NCBI GenBank assembly: GCA_035505375.1
Contig: DATJQV010000069.1
Location: 1 to 64,000, forward strand
Length of the DNA stretch: 64,000 bases
From: a bacterium
Lineage (GTDB): Bacteria > Hydrothermota > Tepidihabitantia > Tepidihabitantales > Tepidihabitantaceae
Reading direction: 5' to 3'
Below are positions 56,555 to 64,000 of this stretch, one piece after another. The notes beneath the pieces are model-generated. The model saw only the letters and a program-made list of their open reading frames with translations. It searched no databases and was not told the origin of the DNA. Each line of letters begins with the position of its first letter. Position 1 is the first letter of the stretch. Made by a program: the position numbers and the translations under genes.

Positions 56555-57385
56555 CTACGCCTGGCACTTCGGGCAGAGGTAGCACGCTCCTCCGAGATAG
56601 GCAATCTTCTCGATCTTCTTACCGCATTGGGGGCAGGGTTCTCCTGCGGTGTCAGCCGACATGATGCGCTCGTATCGGCCCGGGCGGCCGAACAGGTCGA
56701 GCTCGTCGGACCTACCGCCTTTGGCGATGACCTCGCGCACGGTCTTGATGATGGCATCGTGCAGCGTGCGGCGCTGCGCCGGCGATAGCTCGGCAAGCGC
56801 ATGACGCGGGTGCAGCCCGGCCCGGAACATGATGTCCTGCGCCACCGAATTGCCCAGACCCGGTATCAACTGCTCCTGCGTGAGCAGCCCTTTCACGCTT
56901 CGCTTCTCGCCTTCAAGCAGCTCGTCCACCAGCCCGGTGAAGTAGGCGAACGTGAATTCCTTGTCCGCCGGCGTGCGCCGCATCCCTTTGATGTACTTCC
57001 GCTCCCGCTCCTTGCCTTGCTCGAACAGCTCCATCGCGCCCCACATCTGGGTCGTGACCGAAAGGGCCGACGCGTCCTCGAACTGAAGCAGCAGGTGGTA
57101 CTTCCCCGGCAGGTCCGCGCCGGGCTCGTGGTACAGCAGACGGCCGCCACACTCGCCGAGCACGAGAACATAGCCCGGTTCGAGCGGGACCATCATCCAG
57201 CGTCCCCGGGCGCTGGCGGAGCCGACTCTCTTTCCCTTGGTCAGGCGCTCGAACTCGGCCGGTTTGCGGTTGTACCAGACGAACTTGTGCGGCGAGTTAC
57301 CGAGCCGTCCTCGCTCGACGATCTTGCCGCGCAGGGTCTCGCTCATCTGCCGGGCAAGCGTCGCGCACTCGGGAAGCTCAAACAT
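56555..57385 (-). CDS. Fpg/Nei-like DNA glycosylase lacking the N-terminal proline
   Basis: 276 residues. H2TH region (VKGLLTQEQLIPGLGNSVAQ) and a zinc finger CPQCGKKI...CYLCPKCQA are intact. The N-terminus reads MFELPE instead of MPELPE; Pro2 is the catalytic nucleophile of Fpg and Nei, Glu3 is kept. A subgroup with M-I/F-ELPE starts is known and lacks Pro2, so it probably binds damaged DNA or uses another residue. It is one base from the M20 gene and overlaps the DUF3795 gene by 8 bases: a four-gene operon. Confidence 0.85.
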   Translation of the reverse strand: MFELPECATLARQMSETLRGKIVERGRLGNSPHKFVWYNRKPAEFERLTKGKRVGSASARGRWMMVPLEPGYVLVLGECGGRLLYHEPGADLPGKYHLLLQFEDASALSVTTQMWGAMELFEQGKERERKYIKGMRRTPADKEFTFAYFTGLVDELLEGEKRSVKGLLTQEQLIPGLGNSVAQDIMFRAGLHPRHALAELSPAQRRTLHDAIIKTVREVIAKGGRSDELDLFGRPGRYERIMSADTAGEPCPQCGKKIEKIAYLGGACYLCPKCQA

Positions 57386-57818
57386 CGCGCCTCTGCGTAA
57401 GCCATGCGGGCAGCCGTCCGTTCTCGACCATAATGCGAATCAGGTTCTCCATGCCCGCGAACTGGCGCATGCAGAGTTCGTATTCCTCCTCAGTCAGGTC
57501 AGCGGTGCGCGGATAGCAGTAGAGCAACAGGCCTTCTTTGTTGCCCATCAGTGGTCTCACGTTCTTGCACGGGAAATCAGCACACAGACCGCAACTCTCG
57601 ACGCCATTTTCCTTCGCGCATGGCCGGGCCGTGCACGACTTGTCGGCCAGCCTGCCGTCGCTGCGGCACCCGTCGCAGCGGACGTTCTCGACAGTGTACA
57701 TCTGATGGCCGAACAGCTTGCGCCAGCCGTCAACCAGCTTCTGCCGCACGGCCGGGTCATCCGACCGCGCCGCACACAGGTCGCAGTTGTACCCGCAGTA
57801 ACCCGTCATCTTCTCCAC
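57378..57818 (-). CDS. DUF3795 protein, second of two
   Basis: 146 residues from GTG 57818, six bases after AAGGAG (ATG 57809 also possible); longer readings enter the upstream gene. TGYCGYNCDLCAARSDDP, RCDGCRSDG, CTARPCAKENGVESCGLCADFPC: eight or more cysteines in C-x-x-C-type pairs, the DUF3795 pattern, probably binding Fe-S or zinc. Function unknown. Confidence 0.75.
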   Translation of the reverse strand: MEKMTGYCGYNCDLCAARSDDPAVRQKLVDGWRKLFGHQMYTVENVRCDGCRSDGRLADKSCTARPCAKENGVESCGLCADFPCKNVRPLMGNKEGLLLYCYPRTADLTEEEYELCMRQFAGMENLIRIMVENGRLPAWLTQRRDV

Positions 57819-57829
57819 CCATGTCTCCT

Positions 57830-58258
57830 TCACCTGGCTGACGAGCCCTGCTTCGCTCGCAGCTTCTCCAGCCGCTCCCGCTGGCCCTTGAACACCGACG
57901 ACTTCCAGGCCGACTGCAGTTGTTCGCACGGATACTTCGGACAGCGCCCACAGTTTGCGACGCCCATCTCCATCGCGCAGCAACGCACGGGACACTGCAG
58001 GCACCCCTTCAGGCACCTCGCATCAATCGTCGCGCACCCGTCGCAGATGATGTCGCGACTCAGGTCTTCGTAGAGGTCCTCTACCTTCTGACCTTCGGCC
58101 AGCTTGGGCTGTCGCTGCTTGCGCGCCCGCTTCATACCGGACTTCAGCATCGCCTGGAAGAGGCCCTTCATGTGCAGCTTCTCGCCCAGCCGCGGAAACC
58201 TGTAACCCGGGCACTTCGCACAGTCAATGCCGCAGTAGGCAATCATCTGTCTAGCCAT
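57830..58258 (-). CDS. DUF3795 protein, first of two
   Basis: 142 residues from ATG 58258. MIAYCGIDCAKCPGYRFPRL, IICDGCATIDARCLKGCLQC and PVRCCAMEMGVANCGRCPKY: cysteine-rich DUF3795, similar in order to the next gene but diverged. First gene of the run DUF3795-DUF3795-Fpg-M20. Confidence 0.75.
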   Translation of the reverse strand: MARQMIAYCGIDCAKCPGYRFPRLGEKLHMKGLFQAMLKSGMKRARKQRQPKLAEGQKVEDLYEDLSRDIICDGCATIDARCLKGCLQCPVRCCAMEMGVANCGRCPKYPCEQLQSAWKSSVFKGQRERLEKLRAKQGSSAR

Positions 58259-58310
58259 TGGATAGAATCGGCGGAAACCGCCGGAAGTCAAGGATTCACA
58301 GAACTGGACG

Positions 58311-58427
58311 AGTCAGAATTCAGAATTGCGGACCGGACTGGGCAACCACGGATAAACGCAGATGGACACGGATACAGGACCCGGATAATCCAGAAATCAG
58401 AGATCAGAAAGCAGAATGCAGAATTGA
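58311..58427. repeat. 7-bp arrays (CAGAA family) upstream of the DUF3795 operon
   Basis: GTCAGAA/TTCAGAA at 58312-58327 and TCCAGAA, ATCAGAG, ATCAGAA, AGCAGAA, TGCAGAA at 58389-58424. Also CGCAGATTA/CGCAGATGG/CGCAGATTG (9-bp) at 58446-58472. Confidence 0.75.
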
Positions 58428-58518
58428 GGATTCGGAAAGGACATCCGCAGATTACGCAGATGGCGCAGATTGGCCGGCCAGAACCCCTGGCCCCAGAACC
58501 CGGCTGCTGTGCGCCGGA

Positions 58519-59646
58519 TCAGCCGAGTCGCTTGCGGAAGCGGGAGATGGCGATACCGAGTATCACGCACCCGAGCACGAAGAGCGAGAGGGCATCACGC
58601 CAGAGACTCGCCATGCCCACACCTTTGAGGAAGATACCCCGGATGATGGTCATGAAGTAGCGCAGGGGCAGGAAATACGTGACAAACTGCACGATCACCG
58701 GCATGTTGGCTATCGGGAAAGCAAAGCCGGAGAGTTGCATCATCGGCTGCATGATAAAGAACTGCGTGGTCATCGTCGCTTCCTGCTGGGTCTTGGCGAG
58801 GGTGGAGATGAGCAGCCCCAGTCCGAGCGTGGCAATCTCGAACACGAGGCAGAGGCCGAATAGAAGCGGGATGCTCCCTTTCAGCGGAACATGGAACCAG
58901 AGCGTGGCGACGACCAGGACCAGCACGACGTCGACAAGGCTCAAGACCGCGAACGGCGCGAGTTTGCCGATGATGAGCTCGTAGGGCCGGATGGGTGTGA
59001 CGATGAGTTGCTCCATGGTGCCGGCTTCCTTTTCACGCACGATGGCGAGGCCCGTGAACATCATCGTCATCATCAGGAGCACCATCGCCAGCACCGCGGG
59101 CACCATGTAGTTGCGGCTGCGCAGGGTCGGGTTGTACCAGACCCGGATCTGGGGATTGATGGACGGCAGTTTCAGGCTGGCGCCGCTTCGGCTGAAAGCC
59201 GCCAGCAGTACCTGCTGCGAGTATTGCCCGACAATGAGCGCCGCGTAGCCGAGGCCGATGCCGGCCGAGTTGCTTTCCGATCCGTCGGCAATCGCCTGAA
59301 CCTGCACCGTGCGGTGCGCCAGGATGCCGCTCTGGAAGCCCGGCGGCAGGACCAGCGCGAGCGATGCCGAGCCCTTGTCCATGGGCCGGTCAATGTCATT
59401 GGGCGACTGAACGTAGCCGACCAGGCGGAACTGACCCGAGCTTGTGAACCGTTCGACAAACTGACGGCTGGCGACGGTTCGGTCCTGGTCGCAGACGAGC
59501 AGGGGGATGTTGTTGACGTCGAGGTTGGCGGCATAGCCCAGGATGACAAGCTGAATCACCGGCGAGAGGAAGGACATGATGAACATACGGCGGTCGCGCC
59601 GGATCTGGATGAACTCCTTGCGCATGATGTGGAGGATGGTCCTCAC
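58519..59646 (-). CDS. ABC-2 type exporter permease, second
   Basis: 375 residues from GTG 59646 with GGAGG seven bases before. N-terminal cytosolic helix (MRTILHIMRKEFIQIRRDRR), one membrane segment, a large outer domain (about 50-175) and five membrane segments to the end: the YhhJ/YbhR layout. GTMEQLIVTPIRPYELIIGK is the ABC-2 coupling region. Last gene of the exporter operon. Substrate unknown (drug, lipid or polysaccharide). Confidence 0.85.
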   Translation of the reverse strand: MRTILHIMRKEFIQIRRDRRMFIMSFLSPVIQLVILGYAANLDVNNIPLLVCDQDRTVASRQFVERFTSSGQFRLVGYVQSPNDIDRPMDKGSASLALVLPPGFQSGILAHRTVQVQAIADGSESNSAGIGLGYAALIVGQYSQQVLLAAFSRSGASLKLPSINPQIRVWYNPTLRSRNYMVPAVLAMVLLMMTMMFTGLAIVREKEAGTMEQLIVTPIRPYELIIGKLAPFAVLSLVDVVLVLVVATLWFHVPLKGSIPLLFGLCLVFEIATLGLGLLISTLAKTQQEATMTTQFFIMQPMMQLSGFAFPIANMPVIVQFVTYFLPLRYFMTIIRGIFLKGVGMASLWRDALSLFVLGCVILGIAISRFRKRLG

Positions 59647-59667
59647 GACAAACCTCCGGAGAATTTA

Positions 59668-59752
59668 GATTCCAGAATCCAGAGTCCAGAATTCAGAGCG
59701 TCCGAAATCCGGACTTCTGAGTTCTGGTTTCTGGTTTCTGAATTCTGATTTC
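59668..59752. repeat. Inverted 7-bp arrays between the two permease genes
   Basis: CCAGAATCCAGAGTCCAGAA on one side and TTCTGGTTTCTGGTTTCTGA on the other face each other, so the transcript could fold back. Heptamer period exact in both arms. Confidence 0.75.
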
Positions 59753-59761
59753 GTTCGGTCC

Positions 59762-60913
59762 TCACGACATCTGCCTTCTCAGTCGGGCCGTGCTCAGGCT
59801 GATTGTCGCCACCGCGAACACGAGCAGAAATACCATCTGCGGCCAGAAGGTCGAGAGCCCGACGCCCTTGATGATGATCGCCCGCAGAATCGGAAGGAAG
59901 TACCGGGCCGGAATGATGTAGCTCACGACCTGGACCGGAATCGGCATGTTGCGCAGCGGGAAGATCCAGCCGGAAAGAAGGAACGAAGGCAGCATCGTCA
60001 GCAGCCCGGAGAACTGGTACGCCATTCGCTGCGTGCCGGCGATGGTGGATATCAGGAGCCCCATGCCCAGCCCGCCCGCGAGGAAAAGCCCGGTCGCAAG
60101 GAAGAGCAGGAGCCAGCTTCCTTTCACCGCAACGCCGAAAAGAAGCCAGCCACAGAGCACGATGACGGTCGCGCCGATGAGGGAAAGGACGATGTAGGGC
60201 ACGCTCTTGCCGAGGATTACCTGCAACGGGTGCAGCGGCGAGACCACGAGTTGCTCCATGGTGCCCCGTTCCTTTTCCCGGACAACCGAAAGCGAAGTCG
60301 AGGTCACGGTCATGAGCAGAAGAATCTGGACGATGATACCGGGAATCAGAAAGCTGGCGCTGTTGAGTTCCGGGTTGTACCAGACCCGCGGCCGGTAGTC
60401 GATCGGCAGGGCCAGGTTGGTCCGGCCGATGCGCACCAGCGCCGCGGTCGTGAGTTGCTCGGAGTAGGCCTGCATGATTGCCCCGGAATAGCCGATTACG
60501 GTCGAGGCGGTGTTGGAGTTGGAACCGTCAACGGCTAACTGGACGGCCACGTTGCTGCCGCGCGCGAGGCTGTCCGCGAAGCCGGCCGGCACCACGAGCA
60601 CGACCTGCGCCAGCCCGCCGTCGAGCACCTCGTCAACGCCCCGTTCGCTGGACAGGTATCGGCTGAGGTCGAAATACCCCGAGTGCAGGAAGCTCTGGGC
60701 GAAGTCGCGGCTCCGGCTGGTGTGGTCATTGTCGAGCACAGCCAGCGGGATGTGTTTGACGTCGAAGTTCAGAGCGTACCCGAAAAGCAGCATCATGAAT
60801 ATCGGGAAACCGAGCAGCACCGCCAGCGTGCGCCGGTCGCGCAGCATCTGGCGCACTTCCTTGACTGCGACCGGGCGCACGCGGCGCACGCGATTGACAA
60901 GCCTACTGGGCAT
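59762..60913 (-). CDS. ABC-2 type exporter permease, first
   Basis: 383 residues from ATG 60913 with GGAGA seven bases upstream; an earlier TTG is not needed. Same topology as the next gene (RDRRTLAVLLGFPIFMMLLF anchor, outer domain, GTMEQLVVSPLHPLQVILGK coupling region, five more segments). The pair of permeases forms the heterodimer of a YbhS/YbhR-type exporter. Confidence 0.85.
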   Translation of the reverse strand: MPSRLVNRVRRVRPVAVKEVRQMLRDRRTLAVLLGFPIFMMLLFGYALNFDVKHIPLAVLDNDHTSRSRDFAQSFLHSGYFDLSRYLSSERGVDEVLDGGLAQVVLVVPAGFADSLARGSNVAVQLAVDGSNSNTASTVIGYSGAIMQAYSEQLTTAALVRIGRTNLALPIDYRPRVWYNPELNSASFLIPGIIVQILLLMTVTSTSLSVVREKERGTMEQLVVSPLHPLQVILGKSVPYIVLSLIGATVIVLCGWLLFGVAVKGSWLLLFLATGLFLAGGLGMGLLISTIAGTQRMAYQFSGLLTMLPSFLLSGWIFPLRNMPIPVQVVSYIIPARYFLPILRAIIIKGVGLSTFWPQMVFLLVFAVATISLSTARLRRQMS

Positions 60914-60930
60914 ACTCAGTCTCCGGCGCA

Positions 60931-61046
60931 AGGATGAAGGATGGGGGATGAAGGCGGAAGGATGAAGCCCGATTTCCGACTTCGGACTTCGGACTTTCCT
61001 GATTCATCCTTTCCCGTTTCATCCCTTCCACTTTCACCCTTTCTGC
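60931..61046. repeat. Inverted 7-bp arrays between ATPase 2 and the first permease
   Basis: AAGGATG/GGGGATG-type units on the left, TTCATCC/TTCATCC-type units on the right with ACTTCGG units in the centre. The stop codon of ATPase 2 (61034) lies inside the right arm. Confidence 0.75.
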
Positions 61047-61966
61047 GTTTGGTGCTCAACCAGGTCAATGAACACGTCCTGCAGGGACGGCACTATCCTG
61101 CCGACGCGCTCAACCGCGATGCCACGGCCCGCGAGAGTAGTACGGATGCGTTCGGTGCCGCCCGCTTCGTCCTCGACCCGGACGTGCAGCGCGTCGCCGA
61201 ATACCGCTGTCTCCAGCGCCCACGGCTGTTCCTGCAGCACGGCGAGCGCGTCGATGAGCCGGTCGCATCGCACCTCGAGAATCGGCGTCTTGAACGTGCG
61301 CGCCTTCAGCTCCTGGGGGCTGCCGCCGGCAATCAGCCGGCCGGCGTGAATCAGCATGACATGATTACAGTACTCGGCTTCGTCGAGGTAGTGCGTCGTG
61401 ACGAAGACCGTCGTGCCGGCTTCGGCCAGCCGGTCAATCAACTCCCAGAACCGGCGCCGCGAGACCGGATCAACTCCGCTCGTCGGCTCGTCCAGAAAGA
61501 TGATTTTCGGCTCGTGGAGAATCGCGCAGCCGAGCGCCAGGCGCTGACGCCAGCCGCCGGAAAGCTCGGATGTCAGGCTCTTCTCCCGACCGTGAAGCCC
61601 GGCCATGTCCAGCGCCCACGCGGCCCGCTCCCGCAGCTTCGGGATGGGAATCCCATACACACCGCCGAAGAATGTCAGGTTCTCCATCACGGTCAGGTCC
61701 GGGTAGAGCGAGAACTTCTGCGACATGTAGCCGATGTTCCGCTTCACCTGTTCCGATTGACGGGCCACGTCGAAGCCGCCCACCGTGGCCCGGCCCGAGC
61801 TCGGGCTCAAGAGCCCGCACAGCATTCGGATGATGGTCGTCTTGCCCGCGCCGTTTGCGCCGAGGAATCCGAGGATTTCCCCCCGTGCGACGTTGAACGT
61901 GACGTCGTCCACCGCGGTGAACCGGCCGAACCGCTTGGTCAGACCCAGGACCTCAATCGTGTTCAA
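61034..61966 (-). CDS. ABC exporter ATPase, second
   Basis: 310 residues from TTG 61966, the only start near the domain edge (LNTIEVLGLTKRFGRFTAVD); upstream codons include repeat sequence. Walker A GANGAGKTT, signature ELSGGWRQRLALGC, Walker B IIFLDEPTSGVD. In E. coli YbhF two such ATPases are fused; here they are separate genes. Confidence 0.8.
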   Translation of the reverse strand: MNTIEVLGLTKRFGRFTAVDDVTFNVARGEILGFLGANGAGKTTIIRMLCGLLSPSSGRATVGGFDVARQSEQVKRNIGYMSQKFSLYPDLTVMENLTFFGGVYGIPIPKLRERAAWALDMAGLHGREKSLTSELSGGWRQRLALGCAILHEPKIIFLDEPTSGVDPVSRRRFWELIDRLAEAGTTVFVTTHYLDEAEYCNHVMLIHAGRLIAGGSPQELKARTFKTPILEVRCDRLIDALAVLQEQPWALETAVFGDALHVRVEDEAGGTERIRTTLAGRGIAVERVGRIVPSLQDVFIDLVEHQTQKG

Positions 61967-61979
61967 TGCAGCGGACTGG

Positions 61980-62034
61980 CTTCCAGGATTCGAGGATTCC
62001 GGGGGGCGAGTGTCCGGACTGGAATCTTTGATTC
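61980..62034. repeat. Inverted 7/8-bp arrays between the two ATPase genes
   Basis: GGATTCGAGGATTCC near 61986 faces GGAATCTTTGATTCC near 62019, so the gap can form a hairpin. Confidence 0.6.
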
Positions 62035-62952
62035 CTAGACCCCTTTCTCCAGGAGGGATATGAAGACGTTCTCCAGTGAAGGCGGGGTGACGCGCCAGCT
62101 CGTGACGTCGATGCCGGCTTCGACCAGGCACCCACGGATGCGGGCCGAATCAGGTTCAAGGTCCGGCACCACCACGTTCAGCCGGTCCCCGAACATCTGC
62201 ACGTCGGCCCCGGGGACCCGGCGCACGATATCGCGAACCCGCCTTATCTCGGGTGCGACGATCTCAATCACTGCGCCCTTCATGAGGTTCTTGATGTTCT
62301 TCGGCGTGTCCGCAACGAGAAGCCTGCCCTGGTTTATCATCCCGACGCGGCTGCTGCGTTCAGCCTCATCGAGGTAGGGCGTAGTCAGGAGAATCGTGGT
62401 CCCCTGCTTCAGGAGGTCGGACAAGATGACCCAGAAGTCCCGGCGCGAAACCGGGTCAACGCCGGTAGTAGGTTCATCCAGGAGGATTATCTCCGGAGTG
62501 TGAACCAGCGTGCAGGCCAGGGCCAGCTTCTGTTTCATGCCGCCGGATAGTTGCTCGGCCAGGCGTTTACGGAACGGTGTCAGGCGGGTGAACTGGAGCA
62601 GCTCTTCGCGCCGGGCCTTGAAATTCGGAACGTCATGAATCTCGGCGAAGAACTGGATGTTCTCGTCCACTGACAGGTCGCCGTAGAGAGTGAACTGTTG
62701 AGAGAAGTACCCGACCTTCTGTTTGATGTAGCGCAGCCCGGACACAAGATCACGACCCAGGACGGTGGCCGAACCCCCGGTCGGTTTCACCAGTCCGCAC
62801 AGCATCCGCAGGGCAGTGCTCTTACCCGCGCCGTCCGGCCCGACCAGGCTGAACATCTCCCCGCGCCGCACCTCCAGGTTCAGGTCGGCGACCGCCTCGA
62901 TTGTCTCGAAGGACTTGGCCAGATGCCGGGTCTCGATTACGTTGTCAGGCAC
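62035..62952 (-). CDS. ABC exporter ATPase, first
   Basis: 305 residues. Walker A LVGPDGAGKSTALRML, signature QLSGGMKQKLALACTL, Walker B IILLDEPTTGVDPVSRRDFW, switch His replaced by Pro in LLTTPYLDEAE (usually TTHYLDEAE). The lost H-loop histidine suggests that this site does not hydrolyse ATP well, as in other asymmetric ATPase pairs. Second gene of the operon after the membrane-fusion protein. Confidence 0.85.
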   Translation of the reverse strand: MPDNVIETRHLAKSFETIEAVADLNLEVRRGEMFSLVGPDGAGKSTALRMLCGLVKPTGGSATVLGRDLVSGLRYIKQKVGYFSQQFTLYGDLSVDENIQFFAEIHDVPNFKARREELLQFTRLTPFRKRLAEQLSGGMKQKLALACTLVHTPEIILLDEPTTGVDPVSRRDFWVILSDLLKQGTTILLTTPYLDEAERSSRVGMINQGRLLVADTPKNIKNLMKGAVIEIVAPEIRRVRDIVRRVPGADVQMFGDRLNVVVPDLEPDSARIRGCLVEAGIDVTSWRVTPPSLENVFISLLEKGV

Positions 62953-63042
62953 AAAAGGGAAAGGGATGAAATCGGAAAGGCTGAATCAGGAAGGTCGGGG
63001 CGGGACGTTCATCATTCATCCCTTCGCCTTCATCCCTTCTGC
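62951..63042. repeat. Inverted 7-bp arrays between the fusion protein and ATPase 1
   Basis: AAGGGATGAAATCGG units on the left, TTCATCCCTTCGCCTTCATCC (a 7-bp register) on the right. The last residues of the fusion protein (GMKAKG) are coded by the right arm. Confidence 0.75.
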
Positions 63043-63813
63043 GGGTGCGACTTTGATGGTGGCGTCGGCCGGCAGCCCGGGCTTGAGCGTGCCGTCCGGA
63101 TTTGGAATCTCGATTCTCACCCCGAACACCAGTTTCACCCGATCCTCGCGGGTCTGGATGTTCTTGGGCGTGAACTCGGCAGTGGGAGAGATGAACGTCA
63201 CTCTGCCCGGGAAGACCTGCTTTGAGGCGGCATCAATCCTGACTTCCGCCGCCGCCCCGAGCTTCACCTTCGGCAGTTCCGTCTCACTCACGTAGATTGT
63301 GAGCTTCACCGTATCCAGCTTGCTCACCGAGACGATAACCGCGCCCGGAGTCGCCAGATCCCCGACCTCGACGGCTTTGCTGGTCACGGTACCGCTCAGC
63401 GGCGATATGACGTATGTGTTGTCGAGGGTTTTCTGAGCGAGGACAAGGGCTGCCTGGGCCTGAGCAACTCGGGTATCGGCATTGTCCTTCTCCTGCTTTG
63501 TCGCGCTACCGGACGCGAACAGCGCGTCCACCCGACGGGCATCGGCCTGCGCCAGATCAAGATTTGCCTTCGCCTGACTTACCGACGCGGAGGGCGCGAT
63601 ACGGTCAATCAGGGCGAGTGTTTCGCCCGGCTGCACATCGCTACCCTCATCCACCCGCAACTCGCGCACCTGTCCGGTCACTTGTGCGGCCACATTCACC
63701 TCGGTCGCCTCAATCGTCCCGGAAGCGCGGACGCTGGCCGTCTCGCCTGACCTTGAACAAGCAGTCAAAGTCAGCACCATCCCGACGCAAACTGCAATCG
63801 ACGTAATTCTCAT
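63016..63813 (-). CDS. HlyD-type membrane-fusion lipoprotein (YbhG-like)
   Basis: 265 residues from ATG 63813 (AAGG seven bases before); lipobox LTAC near residue 19. Biotinyl-lipoyl halves: ASGTIEATEVNVAAQVTGQV (about 30-50) and ISPLSGTVTSKAVEVGDLAT, with a coiled hairpin SVSQAKANLDLAQADARRVD between them, and a beta-barrel KVKLGAAAEVRID. It links the inner-membrane ABC exporter to an outer-membrane channel. First gene of the five-gene operon; a TolC-type gene may lie beyond the window. Confidence 0.85.
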   Translation of the reverse strand: MRITSIAVCVGMVLTLTACSRSGETASVRASGTIEATEVNVAAQVTGQVRELRVDEGSDVQPGETLALIDRIAPSASVSQAKANLDLAQADARRVDALFASGSATKQEKDNADTRVAQAQAALVLAQKTLDNTYVISPLSGTVTSKAVEVGDLATPGAVIVSVSKLDTVKLTIYVSETELPKVKLGAAAEVRIDAASKQVFPGRVTFISPTAEFTPKNIQTREDRVKLVFGVRIEIPNPDGTLKPGLPADATIKVAPAEGMKAKG

Positions 63814-64000
63814 AGTCTGCCTTCTTTCGACTACCGCATTCTGACCAATGATTCGCATGCCGGCCTGTGTTGCTTGTTCGGCTCCGGTCCCGGATCTCCT
63901 GCTCTTGGACCAAACGGCGGTCAGGAGCCTACCGCCGGTCGCGTCGCCCGCCCGACTCCCGGAGGAACTGGCCGCTTCTAGTCCGACCCGGTTGAAGTCC
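63814..64000. other. Leader and edge of window
   Basis: The minus-strand frame remains open to the window edge but the residues (RRSGTGAEQATQAG) are not convincing; this may be leader DNA or the end of an upstream gene. Confidence 0.3.

Noticed and set aside
55144-56802. Long reading of the M20 gene starting at 56802
   Set aside because: The first 83 codons lie antiphase inside the Fpg-like gene; ATG 56553 starts right where family homology begins.

Overview
This 64 kb window is GC-rich bacterial chromosome with no rRNA or tRNA gene that I could find. Five proteins (at 1-1161, 1753-2496, 3297-5090, 27438-28775 and 33489-35678) end in the same kind of tail: a short Ig-like/FlgD-like beta module, then G-V/T-Y-F/L/Y-V/I/C-R/K-L and a basic C-terminus such as KVVLTR or KLVVRR. 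This resembles type IX secretion sorting domains. With a double-cubane-cluster reductase (anaerobic metabolism), GTG/TTG starts and many ATGA-coupled genes, it suggests an uncultivated anaerobe of the FCB superphylum or a candidate phylum such as WOR-3. The taxonomy is an inference from style of proteins, not a match.

Layout. 1-5.3 kb: secreted Asp-box and Omp28-like proteins. 5.4-8.4 kb: YjiL/YjiM-like activator and double-cubane reductase plus a methyltransferase. 8.7-12.8 kb: DUF4242-like protein, an EamA half-transporter, DJ-1/PfpI, FmdE-like protein, and a TonB receptor behind three hairpins. 13-20 kb: an MNT/HEPN pair, a tandem GNAT, a STAND ATPase with TPRs and a WG-repeat protein. 20.2-24 kb: a large unknown membrane protein between the two ends of a broken type IIG restriction enzyme. 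24.6-31.9 kb: second EamA, YjbQ, BaiN-like flavoprotein, M23-like secreted peptidase, radical SAM, ATPase regulator and a lipoprotein. 31.9-35.7 kb: a two-repeat Myb-like protein and a secreted papain-family protease. 36-42.8 kb: a cassette-like island with an orphan Cas6 (Cmx6 type), an HNH protein, RelE/ParE, zeta-type, HEPN/MNT and DUF4258 toxin-antitoxin pairs and a retropepsin-like/DUF5678 pair. 43-47.8 kb: a three-gene operon with a JAMM protease, an outer-membrane barrel, a HARE-HTH nuclease and three unknown small genes. 47.8-49.3 kb: 1.5 kb of repeats without a gene. 49.4-50.9 kb: YgiT, HicAB, DUF433, MNT and a truncated HepT. 51.2-55 kb: RRM protein and an ECF sigma/anti-sigma operon. 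55.1-58.3 kb: M20 peptidase, Fpg-like glycosylase, two DUF3795 proteins. 58.5-63.8 kb: a five-gene ABC-2 exporter operon.

The most unusual property is the non-coding DNA. Nearly every gap holds short degenerate arrays with an exact 7-bp period (several families, e.g. AATCNNN, YCAGAAN, GCCGTNA, AACTGGT), and five gaps hold degenerate arrays with an exact 12-bp period, each with its own consensus. A separate 73-76 bp imperfect inverted repeat occurs four times, twice flanking the orphan cas6. A ~115 bp repeat built from two 7-bp arrays separates three toxin-antitoxin cassettes. Some of this repeat material lies in frame inside genes (Asp-box protein, M20 peptidase, type IIG relics), and 7-bp arrays that fold back on themselves fill the gaps in the ABC exporter operon.
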